Shown: piece by piece, positions 8,822 through 16,998 of the stretch
Layout: each line of letters starts with the position of its first letter
Position numbering within the stretch: position 1 is the stretch's first letter
From: an uncultured Prevotellaceae bacterium
Lineage (GTDB): Bacteria; Bacteroidota; Bacteroidia; Bacteroidales; Bacteroidaceae
Direction of reading: 5' to 3'
Length of the DNA: 64,000 nt
Assembly (NCBI GenBank): GCA_900316975.1
Contig: ONFA01000005.1
Coordinates: 28,499-92,498 of the forward strand
Position numbers and translations under genes: made by a program
The notes under the pieces: model-generated
The model's input: only the letters and a program-made list of their open reading frames with translations
What the model was told of the DNA's origin: nothing
Databases searched by the model: none

Positions 8822-9814
8822 TTAGTTTGCTTGATGATGCTGTGGGGTCACACGGAGTTCGTGGCTCTTGTCTGCCCACGTGGTGGGTGTCTGATGGATG
8901 GTCAGGATGCCCGACTCGAGGTCGTGGGTGCCACCGAAGTATTCGTGGAGAGCCATGCCAATGACAGCAGTGTAGGTCTCCATGTCGATACCCTTAGTCT
9001 CGGTCGTACCTTGCTTGGCCATTTCCACCACTTTAGCAGCCTGGTCGTGGATGGCGCGGATGGCACGTACACGAGCCAACTTGGCTGCACGGTTCATCGC
9101 CCATCCGAAGATGTGGAAGAACACGAAGAGCAGGATGAGGCAAAGGAACACAACGCCCATGCACATGAGGGTCATGGCTATGCCGTAGGGGTCTTTCTCC
9201 TTAAACTCCTTGATTTTGTCGTTGTGGTAGGCAATGTTTGGAGCATTGGGAGTGACCTTATCTGCCTCAAGCACTTGCCATTCTGCATCGTTGATGCGAG
9301 CAAAACTTGAGCCTGCTGGAAGAGCCTCTACACGAACAGAATCCAAGAGGTCAACAGCGTTGCCGTCGAAGAGATAGATGGTGAACGACTCACCCACAGG
9401 AAGTGTGAAGTTGAGGTGAAGTGTACCACGGTTCACATGACCATCGGCAAAGAGCGTGATGCGCTGCTTGGCAGAAAGTGACGTGCGTGGGTCACCTGCA
9501 GGAATGGCGGACATGAGTTTTTCACGCTCAGGTGCCGGCATGTTCTTGTCGAGCACTGCGGGATTGATGGTGAGGAAACAGTTTCTTATGTCGTGGGTGG
9601 AATAAGAAGTGTTCTCGATTTCAATCCATGAGGCAGGCTGACCATATTCATCCACGTAACTTGCAGGCTTTTCGCAGGTGCTGGCAGCAGAGTCGCCAGT
9701 GCAGCAGGCAGGGGTATAGACGAAGACTTCGTTGAGTTTGAAGTCGTGTGCGCCCTGTGCGAATGCAGCCGATGAAGCCACGAGGAATGAAATAACTGAT
9801 AATATCTTTCTCAT
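8822..9814 (-). CDS. OadG-like subunit with a large extracytoplasmic lamin-tail-type domain
   Basis: 330 residues, far longer than the roughly 80-120 of ordinary OadG/MmdD. A signal peptide ends near residue 20 (AFAQ). Residues about 24-195 form a beta-rich domain (FKLNEVFVYTP, ASWIEIENTS, GTLHLNFTLP) that looks like a lamin-tail domain. One membrane helix follows at about 211-237 and a cytoplasmic tail after it. The helix and tail match sodium-pump gamma subunits, which bridge the beta and alpha subunits. The periplasmic domain contains a CCTGDSAASTC cysteine cluster of unknown role. The gene starts 5 bases after the mmdA stop. Confidence 0.8.
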   Translation of the reverse strand: MRKILSVISFLVASSAAFAQGAHDFKLNEVFVYTPACCTGDSAASTCEKPASYVDEYGQPASWIEIENTSYSTHDIRNCFLTINPAVLDKNMPAPEREKLMSAIPAGDPRTSLSAKQRITLFADGHVNRGTLHLNFTLPVGESFTIYLFDGNAVDLLDSVRVEALPAGSSFARINDAEWQVLEADKVTPNAPNIAYHNDKIKEFKEKDPYGIAMTLMCMGVVFLCLILLFVFFHIFGWAMNRAAKLARVRAIRAIHDQAAKVVEMAKQGTTETKGIDMETYTAVIGMALHEYFGGTHDLESGILTIHQTPTTWADKSHELRVTPQHHQAN

Positions 9815-9819
9815 AATGC

Positions 9820-11385
9820 TTACAATGGAATGTTACCGTGCTTCTTAGCAGGATTAGTAAGTGACTTGTTTGCCAACTGCTCGAGGGCGCGAATGACGCG
9901 GAAACGAGTGTTGCGTGGCTCGATGACATCGTCGATGTAGCCATACTTGGCTGCCTGGTAAGGATTGGCGAAGAGTTTGGAGTATTCTTCCTCCTTCTCG
10001 GCAATGAATGCCTTAGCATCACCACCCTCTTCCTTGATTTGCTTTGCTTCACGGGCATAAAGCACAGCGGCTGCACCACTGGCACCCATCACGGCGATTT
10101 CGGCCGATGGCCATGCATAGTTGATGTCGCCACGAAGTTGCTTACAAGACATCACGATGTGAGAACCTCCGTAAGACTTGCGCAGAGTCACAGTCACCTT
10201 TGGCACAGTTGCCTCTCCGTATGCGTAGAGCAGTTTGGCGCCATGCAGGATGACAGCGTTGTACTCCTGACCTGTACCCGGAAGGAAGCCCGGCACATCG
10301 ACGAAACTAACGATTGGAATGTTGAAGGCATCGCAGAAACGGACGAAACGCGCACCCTTACGAGAAGCGTTGCAGTCGAGCACACCAGCGAACTTAGAAG
10401 GCTGGTTGGCAACGATACCAACGGAACGGCCGTTGAAGCGAGCGAAGCCGACGATGATGTTCTGGGCATAGCGTGGCTGCACCTCGAAGAACTCGCCGTT
10501 ATCGACGGTGGCAGCGATGACCTTATACATGTCGTATGCCTGATTAGGATTGTCGGGGATGATCTCGTTGAGCGAATCCTCCAGACGGTCGATGGGGTCG
10601 GTGCATTCCACACGTGGAGTCTCCTCCTGGTTGTTCTGCGGAATGTAGGAGATGAGTTGCTGAATCATCGCCATAGCCTCCTCCTCGGTCGAAGCGGTGA
10701 AGTGAGTCACACCCGACTTGGTGGAGTGAACCGATGCACCACCGAGGCTCTCCTGATCCACATCCTCGCCAGTCACGGTCTTCACCACGGCTGGACCTGT
10801 GAGGAACATGAAGGAGGTGTTCTCCATCATGAGCGTGAAGTCGGTCAAGGCTGGAGAATAAACGGCACCACCTGCACAAGGACCGAAAATGCCTGAAATC
10901 TGAGGAATCACACCCGAAGCCATGATGTTGCGCTGGAAAATCTCAGCGTAGCCAGCCAAGGCGTTGATACCTTCCTGGATGCGAGCACCACCTGAGTCGT
11001 TGATGCCGATGACAGGAGCACCCACCTTCATGGCCATGTCCATAATCTTGCAGATTTTCTGGCTCATGGTCTCGGAGAGAGAACCTGCGTTGACCGTGAA
11101 GTCCTGAGCAAAAATAAAGACGAGGCGTCCACCGATTGTACCCGAACCGGTCACGACACCGTCGCCAAGATACTGCTTCTTCTCCATGCCGAAGTTGGTG
11201 CAACGGTGGAGTTTAAACATATCATATTCTTCAAAACTGCCCTCGTCGAGGAGCATGGCAATACGTTCACGTGCAGTGAACTTGCCCTTGGCGTGCTGCT
11301 TGTCAATGGCCTTCTCGCCACCACCCAGACGCGCTTTCTGACGGAGTTCAATCAACTCCTGTATTCTTTCTGTTTGCTTACTCAT
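9820..11385 (-). CDS. mmdA: methylmalonyl-CoA decarboxylase carboxyltransferase subunit (MmdA/PccB family)
   Basis: 521 residues, the usual length. Two crotonase-like halves are visible, with GGARIQEG and [13 protein letters not shown] in the first and [11 protein letters not shown] plus GGSHIVMS in the second. The enzyme moves the carboxyl group of methylmalonyl-CoA to biotin; propionyl-CoA carboxylase beta is the alternative reading. The adjoining biotin carrier, gamma-like and beta membrane subunits and the epimerase gene favour the Na+-pumping decarboxylase of the succinate-to-propionate route. Confidence 0.9.
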   Translation of the reverse strand: MSKQTERIQELIELRQKARLGGGEKAIDKQHAKGKFTARERIAMLLDEGSFEEYDMFKLHRCTNFGMEKKQYLGDGVVTGSGTIGGRLVFIFAQDFTVNAGSLSETMSQKICKIMDMAMKVGAPVIGINDSGGARIQEGINALAGYAEIFQRNIMASGVIPQISGIFGPCAGGAVYSPALTDFTLMMENTSFMFLTGPAVVKTVTGEDVDQESLGGASVHSTKSGVTHFTASTEEEAMAMIQQLISYIPQNNQEETPRVECTDPIDRLEDSLNEIIPDNPNQAYDMYKVIAATVDNGEFFEVQPRYAQNIIVGFARFNGRSVGIVANQPSKFAGVLDCNASRKGARFVRFCDAFNIPIVSFVDVPGFLPGTGQEYNAVILHGAKLLYAYGEATVPKVTVTLRKSYGGSHIVMSCKQLRGDINYAWPSAEIAVMGASGAAAVLYAREAKQIKEEGGDAKAFIAEKEEEYSKLFANPYQAAKYGYIDDVIEPRNTRFRVIRALEQLANKSLTNPAKKHGNIPL

Positions 11386-11411
11386 AATATTACTTATTCA
11401 AGTTTCGGGTG

Positions 11412-11635
11412 TTTTTTCAACAACGAATTACACGAATTGAACGAATTTTTCCATGCGGCGAGAAGAAGCATTGCACGAAGCACCTTCGGTGCGACGAATG
11501 ACACGAATGAGACTTACCCTGCGGAAGTCCGCCATTCGGTTGGCATTCGTGAAATTCGTTGCCGCTTGCGGCTTCGTGAAATACATCTCTGTCAGCATGC
11601 TATAAAAAAATTCGTGTAATTCGTTGTTAAAAAAA
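11412..11635. repeat. intergenic inverted-repeat element, CGAATTACACGAATT type
   Basis: The arms at 11412-11438 and 11609-11635 are 27 bases each and complementary at 26 positions (arm core AACGAATTACACGAATT). The interior holds more copies of short CGAAT words and a hairpin GCACC-TTC-GGTGC. Just outside the left arm is ACTTATTCAAGTTTCGGG, which recurs beside the element at 34119. It lies between mce and mmdA and fills the whole 277-base gap. Confidence 0.85.
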
Positions 11636-11662
11636 GACTGTTCGAAACATCCGAATGTTTAA

Positions 11663-12076
11663 TTACTTGTTCTGTGGTTCACAAAGTTCTGTCAAAATGC
11701 CAGCAGTGGTCTTGGGATGGAGGAAACCAATCATCATCTGCTCTGCACCGGGACGTGGAGTCTTGTCAATCAGACGAACGCCCTTGCCTTCAGCCTCGAC
11801 GAGTGCTTCTGCCACACCGTCCTCAACAGCGAATGCCACATGGTGAACGCCCTTGCCACCCTTCTCCAGCCACTTGGCCACAGCCGACTCTGGTGACGTG
11901 GGTTCCAGCAGTTCCAGTTTCACTTCGCCCACCTTCAGGAAAGCAGTCTTCACCTTCTGGTCAGCCACTTCTTCCACTGCATAGCACTTCAGGCCAAGCA
12001 CATTCTCGAAATAAGGGAGCACAGCATCGATGCTCTCTACACCTATTCCAAGGTGATCAATTCTTGAAATCTTCAT
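11663..12076 (-). CDS. mce: methylmalonyl-CoA epimerase
   Basis: 137 residues from the ATG at 12076. An upstream in-frame ATG at 12286 would add 70 residues unlike the family. MKISRIDHLGIGV is the typical start, with metal-ligand His at 8. GVHHVAFAVED supplies a second His near 78, and the conserved C-terminal GILTELCEP holds the last acidic ligand. It is a vicinal-oxygen-chelate fold enzyme that interconverts the (R) and (S) forms, linking methylmalonyl-CoA mutase to the decarboxylase encoded next. The inverted-repeat element separates it from mmdA. Confidence 0.92.
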   Translation of the reverse strand: MKISRIDHLGIGVESIDAVLPYFENVLGLKCYAVEEVADQKVKTAFLKVGEVKLELLEPTSPESAVAKWLEKGGKGVHHVAFAVEDGVAEALVEAEGKGVRLIDKTPRPGAEQMMIGFLHPKTTAGILTELCEPQNK

Positions 12077-12177
12077 AATGAATTTTCTTGATTTTATTAA
12101 ATAATAAATGTTGTTGTGTAATTTTTCATCACAAAAAGAATAGGACACACCGCTGACGGCATGCCTCAAAAACTTCA

Positions 12178-12185
12178 CAAAGATA
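12178..12185 (-). promoter_or_regulatory. -7 box for mce
   Basis: Reads TATCTTTG on the minus strand, about 100 bases before the mce start. No good -33 box was found at the right distance. Confidence 0.4.
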
Positions 12186-12311
12186 CGGCTTTTTATCGGG
12201 AAGAGAAAAACAAACACAAGAAAAAATGCCCCTTCCCTCAGAAAAAGGCAAAAAACATCCCCAAACACCACTTTCGTAAACTCCACGTTTCAACCCCACC
12301 AATCCCCACTC

Positions 12312-12384
12312 TTTATTCCACTTCCGCCACGGCCCTCCTTGCACAGTTCCAAAACCCACATCGGGAACGTCGATTTAGAGAAAG
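12312..12384 (+). repeat. left copy of the repeat bracketing the Abi locus
   Basis: TTATTCCACTTCCGCCAC, then CCTCCTTGCACAGTTCCAAAA, then CGTCGATTTAGAG. The same blocks occur in the same order and orientation at 13438-13552, on the other side of the Abi gene, where a palindromic GTCGAC insert separates them. Confidence 0.75.
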
Positions 12385-12407
12385 TTTTGTCATATTCTAT
12401 AGGTACT

Positions 12408-13130
12408 CTATGAATTAATGATGGCTTCAGTTTTGGCAATCTCTGCCTGAACGTTATCCAAAGCCTCCTGCGCCATTGTCGGAATGATATTCGGGTTAAT
12501 CCACGTAAAGAAATCATAAATCAAAACATACATTTGCTTTACATATGTCATGTCAAACTGCCTGTTATCAAAACATAGAGGTTCATTGTGACTCACTCTG
12601 TTCCTCATAATTCTGATATCTTGGATGATGGCATTTACCTCTTTTCGTCCATAACCTGTAGGTAATCCTCTGAATATTGTACAAGGTACGCCCTGTAACA
12701 AGGCGTAGTGGTGAGTCTCATACAGACTGTTCCAAAAACCAAGATTCAATTCCGCTATCACCCTTCCTGCAGTCACGTTACGCCTTTTTACTAGCAACGT
12801 CTTTTCTGATTTCTCGACCTCTTTTTTCAAAAAATCATTCGTCTTGGTTTTCCCGGTTTTCTTGACAACATGAGTAAGCGAAGGGTCTGACATAAACCCA
12901 TTCTTCTGGTTTATCAGCCATTGTACATCACCGAAGTGTTTCGCAATGGCATAATGAAGTTGATTGCGAAGAATAACTTCAAAGAAACTAATCAGAGGTT
13001 GGAATGCCTGTGCTAACCTGGCATTGGCATAATACATCTGTTGAGCTTTCTTTTTGTTGCCATTAGAGGCTTTCAGATATCTTGATATACGTGAATATGA
13101 GTATAATCTCGCAAATTTTTGATAATTCAT
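12408..13130 (-). CDS. Abi_2 / AbiF-like HEPN abortive-infection protein
   Basis: 240 residues. It has the Abi_2 plan: N-terminal YSRISRYL, a helical LRNQLHYAIAKHFG segment at 54-67, ELNLGFWNSLYE at 127-138, and the HEPN signature RxxxxH as RNRVSH with Arg 176 and His 181. HEPN proteins of this kind are RNases or RNase-like toxins, and Abi_2 members act in phage-triggered growth arrest; this is family knowledge. The start overlaps the -33 box of an opposite-strand promoter for a candidate RNA, and the locus is bracketed by related repeats. It has no protein antitoxin neighbour. Confidence 0.8.
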   Translation of the reverse strand: MNYQKFARLYSYSRISRYLKASNGNKKKAQQMYYANARLAQAFQPLISFFEVILRNQLHYAIAKHFGDVQWLINQKNGFMSDPSLTHVVKKTGKTKTNDFLKKEVEKSEKTLLVKRRNVTAGRVIAELNLGFWNSLYETHHYALLQGVPCTIFRGLPTGYGRKEVNAIIQDIRIMRNRVSHNEPLCFDNRQFDMTYVKQMYVLIYDFFTWINPNIIPTMAQEALDNVQAEIAKTEAIINS

Positions 13131-13161
13131 TTGGAAATTTCAATTATATTGTTTACCTTTG
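13130..13161 (+). promoter_or_regulatory. promoter of the candidate Abi-associated RNA
   Basis: TTTG at 13130-13133 and TACCTTTG at 13154-13161 are 20 bases apart, an excellent match to the Bacteroidetes consensus. It fires away from the Abi gene. Confidence 0.7.
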
Positions 13162-13167
13162 TACCCG

Positions 13168-13252
13168 TAATGCTTGGTCAAGCCTCTGCTATCAAAGCAC
13201 GTAACCAAGTTTTTGAATACCCGCCACTATCAAAGTTGGCGGGTTGTTTTTT
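13168..13252 (+). ncRNA. candidate structured RNA next to the Abi gene
   Basis: A unit of about 85 bases has its own promoter and an intrinsic terminator. An outer stem CTTGGT (13173-13178) / ACCAAG (13204-13209) encloses a small hairpin TGC-TATCAAA-GCA (13187-13199). A second hairpin, ACCCGCCA / TGGCGGGT (13219-13226 / 13237-13244), is followed by TGTTTTTT. Both hairpin loops present the same nonamer CTATCAAAG. No plausible ORF is present. The minus-strand leader of the Abi mRNA would cover it in antisense, so a structured leader is an alternative reading. The T-run favours the plus strand. I recall a structured-RNA motif linked to abiF genes in comparative surveys but could not check identity. 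Confidence 0.55.
13219..13252 (+). terminator. intrinsic terminator of the candidate RNA
   Basis: An eight-pair stem ACCCGCCA / TGGCGGGT with a 10-base loop, then TGTTTTTT. Confidence 0.75.
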
Positions 13253-13270
13253 GTACCATGGTACTGGTTG

Positions 13271-13301
13271 CAAAGATACGACTATTTCTTCATTCCACCA
13301 A
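13271..13301 (-). promoter_or_regulatory. probable promoter of the Abi gene
   Basis: On the minus strand TTGG (13301-13298) and TATCTTTG (13278-13271) are 19 bases apart. Transcription would begin near 13264 and give a leader of about 134 bases that is complementary to the candidate RNA. Confidence 0.5.
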
Positions 13302-13344
13302 CTATTCCTTTTGTTATTCTTTGTATTATACATCAGACATCATC

Positions 13345-13462
13345 TTTATTCCACCTCCACCACTTCCCTTTATTCCGCTTCCTCGACTTCCCTTATTCCA
13401 CTTTCACCACCACCCTTATTCCGCTTCCACCACTACCCTTATTCCACTTTCACCACCACCCT
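13345..13462 (+). repeat. five tandem 23-24-base units (TTATTCC-CTTYCACCACCACCC)
   Basis: TTATTCC recurs at 13345, 13369, 13393, 13416 and 13439, with degenerate CTTCC/CACCAC filling between. The frames are open by composition only. No protein is proposed. Confidence 0.8.
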
Positions 13463-13556
13463 CCTTACACAGTCCCAAAATCGACGTCGTCGACATCGGC
13501 AAGTCGACATCGACGACATCGGTTAACCGACGTCGACGACGTCGATTTAGAGGGAG
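13438..13556 (+). repeat. right copy of the Abi-bracketing repeat, with nested GTCGAC palindromes
   Basis: The last tandem unit runs into CCTCCTTACACAGTCCCAAAA, as in the left copy. AATCGACGTCGTCGACATCGG then pairs with CCGACGTCGACGACGTCGATT across a GTCGACATCGACGACATCGG-like centre, ending CGTCGATTTAGAG. The rest of the gap up to 13748 shows nothing else recognisable. Confidence 0.75.
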
Positions 13557-13748
13557 TGGAACAAAGGGGAAAGAGGATGTGCCGCTACCGCAATTACATT
13601 AACGTCGTTACCATAATTTCCCCAACGGCAGTTCCGTAATTACGACAACGACGTTCTATTAGAAAGGACTTATACATCTTTTCTTTCCTTCATCCATAAT
13701 AAAACATCCTAACATGATGTTTAGATTATTCTTACAATGTCACTAATC

Positions 13749-14216
13749 TCAGAAATAGCCATCTAGTTCTTTATACACTTTTCCCCTATCCGCATCCATT
13801 CTGAAATTCCATTCCTTTGCTTTATCTGATGAAATGATTGTTATGGTATATGGGGCAGATGACAACAAAGGCGCATTTAATCTAACTATTATCTCTTCTG
13901 TGCCATTTCGGACCATCACAGATTCCGGATTGTCTGTGCCGGCATTTCTGTTTGTAACATGCTGAAAACCTTTTCCCTCAAAATAACTGGTGACCCATCC
14001 TATTTGAAAAACAAAATCTTCCGGGAATTGATTTCGGAAACCAGCTTCCATAAACAGCCCTAAAAACCAAAGAAAACCAACAATAGCCCCCAAAAGGATA
14101 AGGCAAATGAATCCCCACCACATTTCAAAGTACACACAAAGGATGCAAAGGGCAAGGAAAAGAATAAAATATATGGATTTCTTTATTTTCATATGGCTTA
14201 TGTTTAAAAAAACCAT
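13749..14216 (-). CDS. unrecognised membrane-anchored protein
   Basis: 155 residues from the ATG at 14216, whose A is also the last base of the upstream stop (TGATG), so the two genes are translationally coupled. A longer frame to 14318 would overlap the upstream gene heavily and is rejected. Two close hydrophobic segments (about 14-31 and 34-51) are followed by a soluble domain with a strand-rich end (ESVMVRNGTEEIIVRL). No family is recognised. It ends a three-gene overlapping run with 14216-14680 and 14677-15399. Confidence 0.65.
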   Translation of the reverse strand: MVFLNISHMKIKKSIYFILFLALCILCVYFEMWWGFICLILLGAIVGFLWFLGLFMEAGFRNQFPEDFVFQIGWVTSYFEGKGFQHVTNRNAGTDNPESVMVRNGTEEIIVRLNAPLLSSAPYTITIISSDKAKEWNFRMDADRGKVYKELDGYF

Positions 14217-14680
14217 CATTGGGACACCAACCAGGCCAAAAGAATATTGAGAGATATTAGCAATAGAAATAAGATGACAAAAATGATGATATTGACAACG
14301 TGGTATGAACAATGCCAAACACTGGCTATATGCAGCAAATCACTAACACACCTGTCAAAAGCTCTATTGAAAGGAAGGCTATAGTGGCGCAACATCAGCA
14401 CAAATCCCGTCAAATACATGAAGGCATAGCACCATGCACTTAACATGACGACCCACCACATACCTTCATGTGCCAGAGACGGACACATAAGACTTTGTAC
14501 AAATGGTAAACATCCAGACAACACAAGCACACCACCCTGTATCCACAAATTGAAGACAACAGATATTTGCCTGTAAGTCAATCCGAAACACTTCCCAAGC
14601 CCTTGTAAAAAAAGAACGCACAAGGCAAAAGGAATGGTGATGATGTATTTAATCCAATTCATAAAGGTCTCGATTATCAC
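14216..14680 (-). CDS. unrecognised four-helix membrane protein
   Basis: 154 residues with about four hydrophobic stretches (IIETFMNWIKYIITIPFAL, LWIQGGVLVLSGCL, MWWVVMLSAWCYAFMYLTGF and the C-terminal VNIIIFVILFLLLISL). It overlaps the lipoprotein gene by four bases (ATGA) and the next gene by one. No family is recognised. Its place between a lipoprotein and an anchored soluble protein suggests one envelope complex, as inference. Confidence 0.65.
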   Translation of the reverse strand: MIIETFMNWIKYIITIPFALCVLFLQGLGKCFGLTYRQISVVFNLWIQGGVLVLSGCLPFVQSLMCPSLAHEGMWWVVMLSAWCYAFMYLTGFVLMLRHYSLPFNRAFDRCVSDLLHIASVWHCSYHVVNIIIFVILFLLLISLNILLAWLVSQ

Positions 14681-15381
14681 TCATTTATATCATCCTTTAC
14701 CAATCTCAACTCACGCTTCCCCTTTTCATTTATAATTGATTGGAAGATTGCCTTTCGTATCAAGCGTGTCCCAGAAGAGAACCAACACATAATCTGTCTC
14801 TCCTCTGGCATATATTTTGTCCATCGGTCACTCATTGGCTGTCCAGCCCATTCAAAAGGTTCATCCACCATCTTTTGAGGCTTGTCACGGTTAAAGACCT
14901 TGTACACATCATATTGATTAGATCCGTACCAACTGCAATGAGCACCTCTAATCACAAGCTCTTCTTCTCCGTCAAAGTCCATATCTTTGAAATAAAATAG
15001 AGACTTATCACTCAAATACTCCTCTGGAGCAGGAGACACATAATCAAGTCTTATCGTATCAACCGTATTTTGAACAGCCTCTATTGGTAACACAAACAAA
15101 TCGCAGTTGATAGTAAATGAATGCTGAGGTTTTTGAAACGTAAATACAGCAAAACCCCAGTTATCTTCTTCGCCATCCATTAACATATCCATGGACACGC
15201 GGTATCCATTAACGAGTTGATTGCATATAACATGAATCGGAGCAACATTTTCCTGTGCAATGGCTGCTCTCTGCGAATCCTTCGAGAGTTCAGTGTTATT
15301 AGAGCTATTCTGGCACCCCATACAAATGGTCTGTAAAAATATAGCTCCTAAAAAGGAATAAATGGTGTTTATAGTCTTCAT
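14677..15381 (-). CDS. hypothetical lipoprotein with an FG-GAP/XAC2610-like segment
   Basis: 234 residues from ATG 15381; an upstream ATG at 15399 would put six charged residues before the signal. The signal peptide reaches a lipobox ending MGC. The middle contains FKDMDFDGEEELVIRG, an acidic strand-turn pattern like that of FG-GAP or XAC2610-type proteins, and several Trp/Tyr. It is the first gene of the coupled three-gene set. Role unknown. Confidence 0.65.
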   Translation of the reverse strand: MKTINTIYSFLGAIFLQTICMGCQNSSNNTELSKDSQRAAIAQENVAPIHVICNQLVNGYRVSMDMLMDGEEDNWGFAVFTFQKPQHSFTINCDLFVLPIEAVQNTVDTIRLDYVSPAPEEYLSDKSLFYFKDMDFDGEEELVIRGAHCSWYGSNQYDVYKVFNRDKPQKMVDEPFEWAGQPMSDRWTKYMPEERQIMCWFSSGTRLIRKAIFQSIINEKGKRELRLVKDDINE

Positions 15382-15464
15382 GAATTTTTTTGTTTGCAAT
15401 TTAGGAGAAATGTATTACAATTTCTCTTCGTGTTCCCGACTTTGTAATCTTTACCATCAACTCA

Positions 15465-15977
15465 TTAATAGAAGATGACAGCCATTCCTCCCTCTTCCGA
15501 ATGAACGGGACGCAACAGCACTTCTTCCCAACGGAAATAATCATCCATTTCATCTTGCTCGTCTTGATGGCACTCGCCATAATAAGAAGATAAGCCTTTT
15601 GCCAATGCCGCTATCGCTTCCTTAGACTTTTGAGAGGTCATGAAATCCAAGGAAAAGACATACACCATTCCATCTTTTTCTTCCCATTGTATATTCATCC
15701 CACATGGTACACCACAAAAGAGGACTTTGCAATAACCCCGTTCTTCATCAAGATTGCCATCCAACGAAAAGACATCCACCTTTTCCTCCATCATCTTCAC
15801 AATGGAAGCAACGTCTTTACCCAGAAGAGGAATGCCAAAGAAATTCGTACACCGCACTTCTTCCTCTGCCATCGAGTTCTCAGTTGGCGCTAAATCAGGA
15901 GATTGTTTTTTATGGGCACAAGAGAATGATACAACAAGCATCACCAAGGCATATAACAAAAATTGAATCTTTTTCAT
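15465..15977 (-). CDS. hypothetical lipoprotein
   Basis: 170 residues from ATG 15977, starting MKKIQFLLYALVML with lipobox SFSC. Upstream in-frame ATGs would spoil the signal. The mature part is acidic and strand-rich (GYCKVLFCGVPCGMNIQWEE). Cysteines in this region may form a disulfide. No family recognised. It precedes the coupled set by 83 bases and may share its transcript. Confidence 0.65.
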   Translation of the reverse strand: MKKIQFLLYALVMLVVSFSCAHKKQSPDLAPTENSMAEEEVRCTNFFGIPLLGKDVASIVKMMEEKVDVFSLDGNLDEERGYCKVLFCGVPCGMNIQWEEKDGMVYVFSLDFMTSQKSKEAIAALAKGLSSYYGECHQDEQDEMDDYFRWEEVLLRPVHSEEGGMAVIFY

Positions 15978-16040
15978 TACATTGTAAATCATAATCTTTG
16001 AGATAGGCATTTTCTGTCTTTACCATGTATAATGATGAAT

Positions 16041-16970
16041 TTAATCCCAAAACAAGACTTCACCTTTATCAAATTTGCAGACAAGTTGTTTGTAATTATA
16101 CTCTTCAAAAGTGCGAGCTTTCGTCAATGCTTTCACTTTATATAAATTAAAAAGCCATTCATAAGTAGATGCCTCTTCTATCATTATATCTCTTTTAGAA
16201 TAAAACTTATCAAGGAAATCATGCAACAGAAAAGAGAAATGGCGTTCTTTACTGTATTTAGATAAAGCCTCGTGTTGTCCTGCAAGAGTCTTTTCTTCAT
16301 CCACATAATGATAATTCTCATCTTCGTACCCATAATGTTCATAAGTACAATCACGTCCTACAGGGAGCAAAGAACGAATATATATATCATCTGATTGTAC
16401 ACTCTTTTCTGTCTCCGTTATAAAGAAATCATCTCGTCCAACACGCCGCTGATACCACCCACTTTGTGTAACAGAATATGTTTTTATGACTTTTTCTTCA
16501 TCAAAGTTATTAACAAATTGCTTTAGCACCCTTATCTCCTCTTCTAATTCTTCCACTGTCAAATGTGGAATTTGTTGATGATGAACAGATTTTGTATATA
16601 AAATTAAAACACGCTTTGTCACAGCGTCTGGAATGGCAGTATAATGTACCTTAACATTATTTTCTTTTGTGACAAATGAACAAATGAAAGAAGGACGTTC
16701 CATTAAAGGTCCTTCATATGTTTCCATTTCTTCTTTATATAAAGAATAGGAATCTTTAAAGTTACTTATTCCAATTACATTGGTTGCCTTAGTACAATCT
16801 AATGGGTCTTTTAAATAAGAGACTAAATCGTATTTGGGAATCGAACAGTTTAACTCCTTTTCAAAATAATATAATTTATCTCCATATAATGAAACTATGA
16901 TACCAAAATCTTGGTTCATATTACATTGATATATCATACCTATATTCAAACTAATATTTATCTTTTTCAT
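16041..16970 (-). CDS. unrecognised acidic protein, accessory region
   Basis: 309 residues from ATG 16970; the open frame extends further up but then overlaps the upstream gene. There is no signal peptide or membrane segment. Tyr, Glu and Lys are abundant, as expected of AT-rich DNA. Motif-like pieces such as HQQIPHLTVEELEEEI and SGWYQRRVGRDDFF are not known to me. Base composition is clearly more AT-rich than in the flanking housekeeping genes, suggesting horizontal acquisition. Confidence 0.6.
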   Translation of the reverse strand: MKKINISLNIGMIYQCNMNQDFGIIVSLYGDKLYYFEKELNCSIPKYDLVSYLKDPLDCTKATNVIGISNFKDSYSLYKEEMETYEGPLMERPSFICSFVTKENNVKVHYTAIPDAVTKRVLILYTKSVHHQQIPHLTVEELEEEIRVLKQFVNNFDEEKVIKTYSVTQSGWYQRRVGRDDFFITETEKSVQSDDIYIRSLLPVGRDCTYEHYGYEDENYHYVDEEKTLAGQHEALSKYSKERHFSFLLHDFLDKFYSKRDIMIEEASTYEWLFNLYKVKALTKARTFEEYNYKQLVCKFDKGEVLFWD

Positions 16971-16998
16971 TTTATTATCTTTCTTATAAAACAACCAC

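Noticed and set aside
8270..9310. Long plus-strand frame of 346 codons opposite the biotin carrier and gamma-like genes
   Set aside because: It overlaps well-identified minus-strand genes completely, has no family resemblance, and is His/Val/Asp-rich as expected of an antisense shadow.
11663..12286. Longer form of the epimerase with 70 extra N-terminal residues
   Set aside because: The extra part covers the promoter box at 12178 and is Phe-rich and unlike the family; the ATG at 12076 gives the canonical start.
13345..13462. Possible CRISPR-like array
   Set aside because: The units are directly adjacent with no unique spacers, and they vary in length and sequence.
13174..13639. Overlapping Pro/His/Ser-rich plus-strand frames of 131-142 codons right of the Abi gene
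   Set aside because: They are translations of the tandem TTATTCC-CACCAC repeat and the candidate RNA; low complexity and no start signal.
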